Source of the DNA: Zygnema cylindricum
Lineage: Eukaryota; Streptophyta; Zygnematophyceae; Zygnematales; Zygnemataceae
Assembly (NCBI GenBank): GCA_037447655.1
Contig: JBBHKE010000714.1
Coordinates: 124,001-188,000 of the forward strand
DNA: 64,000 nucleotides
Direction of reading: 5' to 3'
Part shown: piece after piece, positions 1 to 12,200 of the stretch
Layout: each line of letters opens with the position of its first letter
How positions within the stretch are numbered: the stretch's first letter is position 1
The notes under the pieces: generated by a model
Seen by the model: only the letters and a program-made list of their open reading frames with translations
Database searches by the model: none
Told to the model about the DNA's origin: nothing
Position numbers and translations under genes: made by a program

Positions 1-309
1 GTCATATTCTATGTGGCAACAAATTCAGGCATTTTCTTATTCCCAGTCGCAATAGTCTTGTTCATGGTTTTAATATGCAAAATAGGATGGAAATGCAAAA
101 TGTGGTTACCACATTCTATACGCATATTATATGCGAAAACCCGTACAATATGCATATCATGCGGGGTCACCAGTTAGTGTTTTTGCTCGTTTTTGTACTT
201 TTTAACTATGGTTTTGTTGTTTGCTTTTCCATCTACTCCACATACTGTGAAAATGTTCTTCATTTCCTCTTCAATGGGAGGTTGACACTAAACTGCATTA
301 ATTGTCCAG
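1..309 (+). other. Presumed intron upstream of the first visible ProRS exon
   Basis: This T-rich stretch precedes a good acceptor at about 309. The conserved N-terminal part of the prolyl-tRNA synthetase catalytic core that should precede the first visible exon is not found here. The upstream exons therefore lie outside the window and this is most likely intron. Confidence 0.5.
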
Positions 310-3300
310 TGCAGACATATTTTGATATTGAGATAAAAAAGCTGGGGGTAGAAAATGCCTATTTCCCTCTATTTGTGTCTGAAAAGGCGTTGACTGCAGA
401 GAAGGATCACGTGGAGGGTTTTGCTCCAGAGGTAAGCTGTTTTTTTCACCAACATTTATTTCTAGTTTTGATGCTGTAAGAATAACTTTTATTTGACCTA
501 CTTGGGGCTTTGTTTGCTGCAATTTTTTTGTGTTATTGACATTGAAAATTCAGGAATCATGTTATTTATAGTTCCGTTTCGTTGGTTTGGATTCTTTGTA
601 TAGCTTTAATTTGGCCACTTTCATATCTTTTTTCTTTTGAGTTTGGTTGAGTCAGCGAAATCTCACAGTCAGGAAGACCATTTGTGGAAAGGAACATGTT
701 TATCAGAATTCCCTGACATTCTATTATCTGCGACATAAATAATCGAATTGTTTTAATTTGTTATTCGATTATTGTTAATTGTTGTTATTTTGCTATTATT
801 GATAACTTGTTTTGTTGTTTGTTAATCTATTATTTGCCGAAGGTCATTGTTTGTTCTTATTTGCTAATATTTGTTGCTTGTTTTGTTTATTTTCGACTGT
901 GACAGGTGGCGTGGGTGACTCGATCGGGAGATTCAGAACTGGAACTGCCAATTGCCATCCGTCCAACAAGTGAAACTGTCATGTATCCCGTATATGCCAA
1001 CTGGATTCGTAGTCACCGTGACCTACCACTGAAAATCAATCAATGGAACAACGTGGTCCGTTGGGAATTTAAACATCCCACACCATTCATCAGGTGGGAG
1101 GCACAGCCATGGTTACACCGTAGGGCCGGTCTGGGTCGGGGGAAGTGAGAGAGGAATCCCAAGTTTAACGTGAGGTGGTGGAGAGAGTGCAGGAGTCGGG
1201 AGTTCTTATGGCAGGAGGGCCACACTGCGTTCGCTACTAAGGAGGAAGCTGATGCTGAGGTAAGCATTTGCTGACTGCAAATTCATGCAGAGGTGAGATA
1301 TCCTCTTTTATTATTGTAGAGGTTGTTGGTATCGTTTATGTTGAGGTTGCAGGTTGTCAAGGTTGGTGAGATTGTTGTTTGCTCTTTTTTGTTTTTTCTT
1401 CTTGATTGTCGATTTTGCACAACCATCGGTCACAGTAGAGTTCTGGAGATATGTTGAAATTTTGCAGGTTGTATGAAGCAAAACAATGTGTAAAGTGGTG
1501 AATGTGGACAGCATTTGTTTTGTATTTATTTTCTCTCACCCTAACCATCTTCTCCTTATTGCATTTTCCTTGCATTTTGCCCGTGTGTTATGTACAAGCA
1601 GGAGCAAATATAGAGCTTTGCTGCAATTCTCACAAGGAACATTGTCTAAGTGCACTAACAAAGTTTTGCTCTTTAGTTTAACTTTCTTCTTGCGTTCTAG
1701 TCTCTTTGCTCTGTGTAAAATTTCAAGATCGTACCCCTTCGGTTTTTAAAATTTATTTTTTTGTTCATGTCACTTGTATGTTCTTTACTGCTTTGATGTA
1801 ATGGTTTTTATTTCATTTCAGGTGCTTACGATTTTAGATTTGTACCAAAAAGTGTATCAAGATCTCATGGCTGTGCCAGTTATTCGAGGAGTGAAGAGTG
1901 AGAAAGAGAAGTTTGCAGGTGGTCTTTATACCACCACTGTAGAGGTAAGCTCTTTCTTCTCAACTCTTACCCTCGTTTCAACTTTTACTTTCTTTCCACT
2001 CTCACTTTCTTTTCAACTCTTACTCTCCTCTGAACTTTTAGTTCCTTCTCAACTCTTACTGTGTCAACCCTTGTTATAATGTTATCCTTATTATGTTATT
2101 GTAATATTACAATGAAATATTACTCTTATTATAGAGACTCTTTTCGACTCTTTGCTCTCTCGTCGACTCCTCTCTGCGCAATTCTTACTCTTGTTGCAAC
2201 TCTTACTTACTCTCAACTCTTACTGTTTTCTCAAGTCTTTCTCTCTTCTCAACTTTTACTCCCTCCCCAACTTGCACTCTCGTCTCAACTCTCATTCTCG
2301 TCTCAAGTCTTACTCTCGTCTCAACTCTTACTCTCTAGCAACCCTTACTTCTTAATTTTTTTCAACTCTTGCGCTCTTCTCAACTACAATTCTCCTCTCA
2401 ACTCTTACTCCTCCTTAACTCTTACTTCCCGTGCCCACAATTTCATCACATGTTAAGTGAAAGTGTGGCAGACTAAGGTTGAGGCTCGTCCTTTTCTCAC
2501 AGGCCTTCATTCCTGCGACTGGAAAGGGAATTCAAGGAGCCACATCTCACTGCCTAGGCCAAAATTTTGCCAAAATGTTCAGTATTGAGTTTGAGGACAC
2601 TGATGGTGTGAGGCGGATGGTTTGGCAAAACTCATGGGGCCTCACTACACGAACAGTAAGTGCCTCTCTCAACCCCGTCATTCTGTCTCTCTTCTCTAAA
2701 CCTCATATACAGTGGCTTGAAAAAGTTGGGCAACTGAAAACTGTCTGTCATATCTGCTAACCTCTGTTCCACCAATCTGTGATATTTCTGAATCATTATC
2801 CTCGAGTCTATTTGTGTTTTAGACTCTCTTTATGTACTGTCTTGTACTCAGGCGCATATGCAGACACCATCAGTCTATAATGTACACAAAGCTTCTGTTC
2901 TAAAATCATGATTCCAGAGCTTAGTTTTGTTTTAGACTAATTGCTTTAGGTTCTTTTTGCTTTGTCATTTTCGACAAAGCATTTACCTAACCTGGGTGCT
3001 CTGTGGGTGTTTTGGTAATTATTTTACATTACAACTGATACAAACCGGTTCAAAATGTTAAGTGTTAGAGGCTCTACAAGATTCTATACAGTTCTAGATC
3101 ATTTGTTTAGGGCAAAAAGCACAAAGCATTTCCGGCTCTGCTGGCTTTTATAATAGAAAAGGAACTTTAAAGTACTAATAATTTAGATTTGAGGTCTTCC
3201 AAAAGCAAAGTTGGCCAAATTAATCTAAACTCTTTTGTCTCAAGTTAGATACTGATGTTGACACTGCCCTTAACGACGAGACATAATATACAATTTTTTT

Positions 3301-4484
3301 TGATCTCGATTATATTTTCCCCGGTGAAAAAAAACTGAGGTTTTTCAAGGCGTGAATGATTGCAGATTGGAGTAATGGTAATGGTCCATTCGGATGATAA
3401 GGGCCTCGTCCTCCCTCCAAGACTGGCTCCCATTCAGGCCATAGTGGTTCCCATCCCTTTTAAAGACGCAGACCGAGAAGCTGTGGTTTCCGCCGGACTG
3501 AGAATTGGGGCCGAGCTCCGAGAGGCGGGAATTCGAGCCAAAGAGGATACGCGAGATAACTATTCTCCAGGATGGAAATACAATCACTGGGAATTGAAGG
3601 GTGTGCCATTGCGAATCGAGATTGGGCCCCGGGATTTGACTAACAAGCAGGTATGGATATAGAATTTCATTTTATTTTATTCTGTGGGAAATGTATGGAT
3701 CTAGAATAGGAGCGTTCAGCTCAGTACAACACGGGTAGAAGTCATTTGGAGAAGAGGACAATTTTAATGTCGTATGACTTGTAATGTTGACCTTTCTTCA
3801 CTATTTGCCAATTCATTGGGTAACCAAGGTTGTATAATATTGTTGTTTGTTCTAAACAGGAAGCAGATGTGGTAACGTAGATACAATCATTGAAAGGTTA
3901 AAAAACATTCTGTTTCATGGAAACAAATTTGTACGATAAGACCAAAAGACGGGACACCAGGTGTCATTCTGTTGTTGCAATTATATGAAATTTGTATGTA
4001 TTTTCAATGTTACTTATGGATTGCGTGTAAGAAAATTTCATCAATACGAATCAGAAAACATTCAGAAAACATTGAGCCTCGTGTGGATGTATGTTTCAGT
4101 CAATGGCTCAGATGATCCTTTATCATCTGTTTCATCTTCCTCTTTTTCGTTTTTTCATCTTGTTCTATATTTGTCATCTTTTTCTCAACTTTTGTCATTT
4201 TTTCATTTGTCATCTTTTTCTCATATTTCTCATCTTTCTCATTTTTTGTTCATTTTTTCTCAGGTGGTGGCTGTGAGAAGAGACACTGGAGTGAAGGAGT
4301 CTCTCCCTTGGGAAGGATTGGCAGAGAGATTGAAGGTCCTGTTGGATACCATTCAAGCTGACATGCTGGCACGGGCCACAAAAGAGAGAGACGCCTCCAT
4401 TGCCAGGGTTCTCCAATGGGAGGATTTCATTCCCGCTTTAGATAACAAAAAGATGGTCCTCGCACCCTGGTGTGACGAAGTGGT

Positions 4485-4561
<77 letters not shown>

Positions 4562-5487
4562 NNNNNNNNNNNNNNNNNNNNNNNNNNNNNNNNNNNNNNN
4601 NNNNNNNNNNNNNNNNNNNNNNNNNNNNNNNNNNNNNNNNNNNNNNNNNNNNNNNNNNNNNNNNNNNNNNNNNNNNNNNNNNNNNNNNNNNNNNNNNNNN
4701 NNNNNNNNNNNNNNNNNNNNNNNNNNNNNNNNNNNNNNNNNNNNNNNNNNNNNNNNNNNNNNNNNNNNNNNNNNNNNNNNNNNNNNNNNNNNNNNNNNNN
4801 NNNNNNNNNNNNNNNNNNNNNNNNNNNNAGGTCTTAGGTTTCCTCCCTTCCCTCCCTCCCCTCTCTCCCTCTCTACCTATCCTCTATCTTTCAGGTGTCT
4901 CAAGGAGGTGGGACAATACAGGAGCTGAAGCTGGCAATGCGAATATTTTAGATTCTGGATTCTGGATTTTAGATTTTGGAATTTAGGTTCTTGATTTTGG
5001 ATTCTGGACCGGGATGGTATATTTCTCTTTCTTGTTCTGGGTTTTACAGGAGGTGGAGGAAGATGTGAAGAGACGCAGCGCAGCCGGGGAAGGGGGTGCC
5101 GCTAAGACTCTCTGCATGCCCTTTGACCAGCCAGACCTGCCAGAAGGTGAGAGGGACGGGAAATGGCTCGAAAGCAAGAAAAGTTTAATTCTCGCCTGAA
5201 TTTAATGTAAATCGAATGTAATTTGATCGATTGTATTGGAATGTAATCGGATGCATTCGAATGTAATTCGATGGAATGGAATGCTTTCGAATGTGATTGA
5301 ATGCTTTCGAATATGATTCATTTCTTTCCAATGTCAACTCTGAATTGTTTTGATTAGCCGGAGAAGAGGTACCTTGTAAGCAGTTATGGCTCATGATCAT
5401 CTTTCCGTTGCCTTCGATGCAGGAACTCTGTGTTTTGCATCCGGAAAGCCAGCAAAAAAGTGGGCACTGTGGGGCCGGAGTTACTGA
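310..5487 (+). CDS. Prolyl-tRNA synthetase, cytosolic (eukaryotic/archaeal) type, 5' partial, 9 exons visible
   Basis: Class II aminoacyl-tRNA synthetase that charges tRNA-Pro with proline using ATP. Exons as read: 310-431, 906-1093, 1193-1259, 1822-1944, 2503-2655, 3366-3650, 4264-4482, 5050-5146, 5423-5487. All junctions keep frame, giving about 439 codons. Visible blocks include [13 protein letters not shown], then [10 protein letters not shown], then motif 2 ([15 protein letters not shown], spliced to [13 protein letters not shown]), then motif 3 ([10 protein letters not shown] spliced to [11 protein letters not shown]). The anticodon-binding domain has [18 protein letters not shown] and the C-terminus ends WALWGRSY. 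The human enzyme has a Cys-x-Cys pair near the end; here it reads LCFASGK, with one cysteine, and I recall a similar form in plants. The gap at 4562-4828 falls wholly inside the intron 4483-5049, and frame is kept across it. The first exon could instead start at 315. Nothing indicates a fused glutamyl half, but the 5' end is missing. Confidence 0.95.
1955..2430 (+). repeat. Pyrimidine-rich minisatellite in a ProRS intron
   Basis: Degenerate tandem copies of a roughly 15-bp unit close to CTCAACTCTTACTCT fill most of the intron 1945-2502. The only interruption is an AT-rich patch near 2080-2135. The coding-strand pyrimidine bias resembles an overgrown polypyrimidine tract. Confidence 0.8.
4130..4262 (+). 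repeat. TCATCTTTTTC-type pyrimidine repeat in a ProRS intron
   Basis: Repeated TCATCTTTTTCTCA-like units run directly into the acceptor of the exon that starts at 4264. Confidence 0.7.
4485..4561 (+). repeat. (CT)n microsatellite next to the assembly gap
   Basis: An almost pure CT dinucleotide run begins just inside the ProRS donor site and ends at the run of Ns. The assembly probably broke because of this repeat. Confidence 0.95.
4562..4828. other. Assembly gap, 267 N
   Basis: Run of unknown bases. The flanking ProRS exons join in phase 0 without loss of recognisable protein, so the gap is intronic. Confidence 0.99.
5200..5335 (+). repeat. GAATGTAAT/GAATGCTTTC short tandem repeats
   Basis: Degenerate 9-17 bp units based on TCGAATGTAAT and ATGCTTTCGAAT in the last ProRS intron. 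Confidence 0.6.
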
Positions 5488-6299
5488 GAAATTGTGTCAC
5501 GCCATGCTCTTAGGTTTAGATCTGCGACTTGATTTCTCTTTTTTGACTTATATTATCATGTCTGGTTTTTCTGCTCAGTCATCCTGGATTTTCCAGAAGT
5601 TATAAAGAACACGTCTCAGCCCTTAATGAGGCCTTAATAAACGATTCAATTTTGGAAAAGGTTGCAAATCATCTGTCGAAACATCTGTCGAAATGTTCTC
5701 CATATGTTTGACAGTTTGGTAAATTCCAATTGTAGATCTTCATTTTTTCCATCAGCAAGTCTTCAAGGGAAAAAAAAGCTCTTTTAATTTTGTCCAGGAT
5801 CCCTTGAGTCTGCGAGACGACGCCGGTTTCATATTGAAAGCTAGAATTGTAATAACAATAATAGTTAGGACTGAAAGGCAAAATGGTTAATGTTTGCAAG
5901 TTGACAAAGGACTACTATAAACCACACAACAAACTTATCACAGTAGCGAAATGTAATTCCTTTCGCGTTTTCATTGGAAGACATTCTGAAACCACTCGAC
6001 TGGAATCAGGATTTTCCGGACCCACAAACGGTAACCCTCGCTTAGGGAAAAACCGAAACAAAAAAATAAAATGCTGGTAACATTTCAAGAGCACAAAAGA
6101 AACAGAGACCTTCAGTGAAAAACGAAATTGGAAAATAACATCAGCAGGGCCAAATGACATGCATTTCATTTAACAACTCAAAGGAGAAGCGAAAAGGAAC
6201 AGTATGACAACAAATAGACATTATCACAAGTAATTGCATTAAGGGCTGCAAATGACTTATTAGAAGCGACAAATCAGATCCGAGTTAAACTATACAACA
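5488..6299. other. Intergenic, convergent 3' ends of ProRS and AP3B
   Basis: About 0.8 kb between two genes that end toward each other. Several AATAAA-like A/T-rich runs are present and the 3' UTRs are expected here. I see no gene, tRNA or strong repeat. Confidence 0.6.
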
Positions 6300-9200
6300 C
6301 TACAAAGCTTTCAAAACTTCCTCTGCAGCTTTCATAAAACTAAGTCCAAAAACAGCATCATCACAATTCACTTTTATTTGCAAAACCAAACGCCAAACAT
6401 CTCCATTTTCCTGCTGCATCACAGCTCCCTCATTTTCTACAGTAACAAGGCACGGCTGTGCCCTTAACACGGTTTGCCCACTGAATCGTAGACACCATTT
6501 CTGCCAGGAGTGAAGGGTGCTGATGTCAGCTTTTGCAGACACCAATGCCAAATGGGCAACATTCAAAATTTTCTGAACAGCTGCCCTTGCAAACTCGCTG
6601 TCAGAAGTCTTCACGTCAAAAGAACGACCTTTCGGTAACCGTCCAGAGAGAATGCACCTGCAAGACGAATTTTGTCTCTCTAATGTCAGTCCCACCTTAA
6701 TGAAAATTGAAGTTTGTGCCCATGAGGCCACAGGAATGAAGTGTTCTACCCTGACATACTTTGACAAGAGGGTCGCAGGTACATATGCTGTTCGGTTAGG
6801 TTTTGACAGTTTAAACTCAATCGAACACAACATGGGCAACCATTATTATTCAGAAACTGGAGCAATCTTGGTTTACGTCCAAGTGGAACGAACCAAAACC
6901 AAACCAAACCAAACCAAACCAAGCCAACCAAGCCAAACCAAAATGGAAAAAGGTTAAACCCGTACTCGGCTATGACTTGGGTATGAACCATTCAAGAGCA
7001 TATATCCGCATAATCGAACTGCAGGGTCTTCCACAAAATGATAATTGACTGAAGGCTGGCTTGAAAGGAGTGCATTTTGGGTAGCAAGGGAGTGAACCAG
7101 ACCAAAGATACACTTTTTTTAGTTAACTAGTCTGGATGTAATATTCACCAATTGGCAACAATAACATCACTGGCCAAGATTCACACTGGTTTGTAGAGTC
7201 CAAGCCATGTAACTGAAATACAGTTACATTTACAGAGTGAACACAGAGCTTTAATATACACCAATTACCAAAATGGGTGAGCTTGATATATTTTCCTCAC
7301 CTTTTCCTCGTCTCGTGCATTCCAACCAGTTGCTGTTCCAAGCGGTCGAATGTCCCATCTTCAATGGCTTTCGGTTCCAAAAGTGCACCTATGTCAAGTG
7401 AAAGTTTAGCTGGAAAGAAGTGTCCGTTACAAGTCACGGTAAGCCGGACGGGTTTTAACTGATAACTGCAATTCACGTAAAGAAGAGCTTCGGCAGCTTG
7501 CCCTACTCCCAATTCTACTATTTCCTCCGAAGGAATGACAGTTGTCGAGGTTTCGTTAGTCACAGGAGATAACCTGAAATAACCAACAAAGGCAAAAAGT
7601 ACAAATGAATGATTTTCAAATATTTGTTGAATACTCCGAACAGCAAAACGACGGCTTAAGCATAGGTAATAATTAAAACGTTGAGAAGTCTTCAATCTGT
7701 CATCAGACGTGACAAAAAACTATGCTCTAGGTCAATTCCAAACAGTTGTTGGGGATCCATTGCCTTCACCATGTACAGCCTTCGACATCATTAACCATGA
7801 GAAGTAAAATGTTTACATTTCAGAAGATGCCCCTGTCTCCTCTGTTTTTATCACAACGATGTTTAACATTGTTTCTGACGATCGATTTTGGAAATAGAGT
7901 CGTATTCCTATCATCCGCTTATCCTCGTCTCCACTCTGTTCCCTGTTTATACTGTAATCTACCTCTAGTCCTTCTCCACTCGTAAAATCCAAAAGCTTTT
8001 GCCGTTTTGGCTTCCCTCTCACACTTTGCAAAAGATAAGTCCAATTCCCATTTTTAACTTCACTTGAACTAATGTCCTCGATTCCTTTGCTTGATGAGGC
8101 CGATCCTAGCCATGTATCCAAATTACTGTCTATCCTATTTCTATCATTGTCCATTGAAGGTCCTTGAATTCCGTCCCAATCAATTAGGCTTCTCTCCATC
8201 CCCTCTGAAGGTGAAGACTTCACTTCACCTTCAGATAAATCAATCAACGGCTTCAGGTCGTGCTCCAAACCTTTTCCTTTTCCATCTACCAAAACCTTTC
8301 TGGAACTGAATTTCGACTCTCTCTCCCCTCTCTCCCTTTCCCTCCTCTCCCTATCCTCCCCGTTTGAAAGTTCATGCACCTTTTCCACGCCTCTCTCCCT
8401 ACTATCAACGCTACTTTTCTTCCCGGCTTTATGGTCAAATGGACCACCGGTTTCTCCTTCTTCAATGCCACTATAATCACTACTGTAGAAAGAACCTGAC
8501 TCGGAAGTCCAGTCTTCTTCTTCTTCATCCTCGTCATCAACTCTGGAGGGCTGAACATTTGAATGCCGATCTGCTCTTCCTCTTTCAATTCGCTCCATTT
8601 CTCCAGACGTGTCGGTTTCCCTCTCTCTCTCTCTCACTGAATTTGGTTCAGGAAAAGGTTCATAACCTGGAGCTCTATGGTTTACAACATGTGAGAGAGA
8701 GCCAATATAAAAACCAGACCTGTCAGGAAGGAGAGATGACAGGGCTGGGAGTGGCTTGTGAGCAAAAAACAACTTTTTAGCTGCAATACCCAAAAACGTA
8801 AGTTTTCTTTGTCTCTCATTTTCACTCTCTCCCCCCTTGGTACCATTCATGTTATTTCCACTATTGCTACTTGACAACTCTTCCTGTTTCCAATGTGTTT
8901 CATTTAATGAAGATGTCTCTTGCCTTCTTGTTTCTGAACACGAGACTTCTGTTTCCATAGTTAATCTGTCGGCCAAAAGGTCTGTTTCATTTTTTAACTG
9001 TCCTCCAACTCCATGAAGAACTCCCCCGGGATTTCTTTCCAAACCTTTTCCTTTCTCCTCCACAATGTTCAAAACATCAATGTTTCCCTCTTTCGTCTCA
9101 AATCCGTTCAACTGTCCTCCCTTTCCAATATCATGAAAGGCTAACAACTGCCTAATCATTCTCCCTCTATCCCTTATATCATAGCTCGGATCATATCTTG

Positions 9201-12200
9201 CCAAATCAAGCACATATTGCATGAGAAGTTTCATAGAAATTTCTGCAGAGCTGTCATATGCCGCCTTAGATCGAAGCAACACCTGTAACCTCCCCCCCGC
9301 CCCCCAAAAAAAAGAAAAGATGCTGATCGCTGACAGTCAATGTCAAGACAATGTTTTGCTCCATGACCAAGGTCAAAATCAAATTATAGGACTAAAAGAT
9401 ATGGGCCGAGCCTACTTATATATTAAACTAGGAGAAAAGATGCAATCATTTTTGTACAGCATATAAACTCCCCAATCTGCAGTAGTATTCAGACTCAGGA
9501 CCCATTAAAGTACACAGTGTATTGCTATTAGCGTTAATGTCTTTTTTGCAACTAGATCAACTTTTCTCCGTGCACACATATCCAATTTCTGTTTAGAAAC
9601 TGCCAATCAGAAGATAAGAACCTTGTTTTTTCATCACAGCGGTCAGATTAATAATCAGTCGAGTGTGCACGAAGAGAAGTTGATCTAAGCGGCGAGAAAA
9701 CAATAACGCTAATAACGATAGGTGTAATTTATGCTCAACACTCACCCTTGACAATGCCAAGAGTTGAAGAAACACCAACAAGAACCCCAACAAGACCGCT
9801 TCCCTCTCTAAGACATGATGAGTTTCAGTTTCCCAACGCAAGAAAAAAGAAGGGAATACAGATGATACAGCTTTTCCTTCAAATTATGAACCAGAAAAAA
9901 TGGCCAACAGTTATGAACCAAAAACCGACCTTGGCTGTACTGTTTAATATCTGAAGCTTCGTGATGTCCTCTTCCTCTTTAAAATGGAGTGCCATGTGTC
10001 GCATAACCAATGGAGCCATACGAGACAAAGTCTCTCCTTGTCCGCAGTATTCTCCTGTGAGCCAAACTGTTGTAGCTCTCGCCTCACTAACTCTTAAGGA
10101 GTTCAAATTCCTCAGAAGCCTCGCAAGAGCCTGGTACATGGGAAAGAGGTCTCTCGGGGTTTTAAGGGTTTTTGAGGGTTTTTTTAGGGTCTTTTTTAAG
10201 TTTTTCACCCTAATTCAGTAGAAAATTACTCTCCTAAAAACGATGTCGCTTAGACAAAGTAAATTGGCCTTATGTTGCACATTTCCCTCTGTTTAAGTTT
10301 AGGTTAGATAATAAACTCTCATAAAAAACTGGAAATCTATAAGTGAACAACTATGGGGGAAATAGCGAAGACCGAATGCCTAGTTCAGCTTAGAGAGGGA
10401 GGCTCTATGAGGGAAAAACGAAATAAAAGAGGGGTCTAATATGAGTGAACTTCCTTGTGTCCTCAGGTAACTCAGTCAGGATGCTGAGAAAATGGACCAC
10501 CGTCACCTAAAGAGCTCCAAGATCCATTATTCTTGATACCAATAGGGTAGAGACCAGGACATTTCCGACATTCCTATAGGCATTTAAGCTCATAGAGACG
10601 AGCAAAAAATAGACAATCAACATGACAATTTCCAGCATTGTGTAATAAAAAAAAAAATCTAGGAGGATCAAACTACAAATTGGGTACTTAAATACTGCAA
10701 TGACCAAAAATGACTTTTTGAATATGACTATTTTGAGTGCACTGGGCTTCTATGTAAGCACATTGGAGAAAGCATCAGAGTCCATTGTTGTTATCAGGGA
10801 TACAGTATGACAGGTATAGAGGAATTTAAAGTACAGTACACCGTGAATTGTTTTTTGCGTTAGTAACACTAATTCAGCGCTAGGTTTTTTTTTTGCCCTC
10901 TGAAATTAGCCTTAATAACTGTAATTGTGAAATTTCTTAAATTTTATACGATTCAAAACCAGCCACGTCATTTCGAACTGAATTAGAAGTAATAACACTA
11001 ATATAAACCCTACGCTAATAATTCATTTACTCTAATAGCGATTCACGGTGCCATGGAAAGGACCACAACGATGTTACATTCTAACACTTAAGGAAGCGCA
11101 AGTAGTTCAAATTTTGTTACATAAAAAAACGTTTATTGCAGGAAAAATGAACCTGATTGCTGTAAAAAGACAGCAATTACAGCCATATATGTTTTCCATG
11201 CATCTCCTTTTACCTCTGTTAAGTTCCCTAATACAGGGTGGACAGATCCAGGGTGATTTGTAAGCGTCAAACGCCTACTTTATTCAGAAAATATCACGTA
11301 CCTCCTTGTGCTGAGCTGGTCTTTGCTGTACCAAGCCTCGAATAGCAGTCATAGCCTCCTTCACTACTACTTCGTTTTGTCCTTCACCAGCTTGTCTCTT
11401 TCCTTTCTCTTCTTTGTTAACCAACTTCCTATGATGGAACAAAGCATCGCTTCTTTCCTCGTCTATGTTGTTTTCAGATCCTAAATTTGAAGTGCATCCC
11501 TCAACCTCGCATTCTTTATCAAGTCCATTGCCCTCAACTTTACCTCTCGATCTGCGATAACTGGCAGATTCAAGTCCTCTTGGTTGAGATGAAAGACCGC
11601 GAGTGTCATTCAGAGAAGCCCCATAAGATGTGTCCGGTGCTGCCTGAGCTAAATGTAAAAGCTCTTCCATACAAGTTGAAGCAATGCTAGGAAGACGTGT
11701 GGCACAGCTTGCAATTGTTTGAACAGTTTTGGCCACAAACTGTCGATCAGGATCACGCAAATAAGCCTGTAGGAAGTATGTGGGAGAAAATAAGAGATAT
11801 GCGGCAGTCCTATCCTATGTTTAAACATGAAGTATGTGAGAGAAAATGAGAGACACGCAGCAGTCTGCGACGTTCTCGACTCCTATGTCAAAACATTGGG
11901 TTGAGCTTCTCACCATACCAAAAAGTACAAGCCTACAATCTTTTTCTTAAGAACTCACATCTCGTTTTCCTTCGACTTAGCTGTTAGATAAAGGCATATT
12001 ACCACCAAATCGGAAAGAAAGGTAAAACAAGTGGATAGTTCATGATTTCAAAGCGTCGAAGATGGGGGGATTTGGACAAACAAGAAACAAAAACAACAAC
12101 GCAAGCCATGTATCTCTACAGGGCCAACCACCATTAGCCTAGTACATATCTCTTTATAAATTGCGTCCATCTAATAGCTCTTTCAGGTGAATTGCCAAAC

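Noticed and set aside
4894-4950. Possible extra ProRS exon after a good acceptor ([13 protein letters not shown])
   Set aside because: The flanking exons already join in phase 0 with conserved sequence, no family member has this peptide as far as I recall, and it meets a stop without a donor.
6889-6948. Interstitial telomere repeat
   Set aside because: The CCAAA pentamer differs from TTTAGGG and TTAGGG types and is a short intronic microsatellite.
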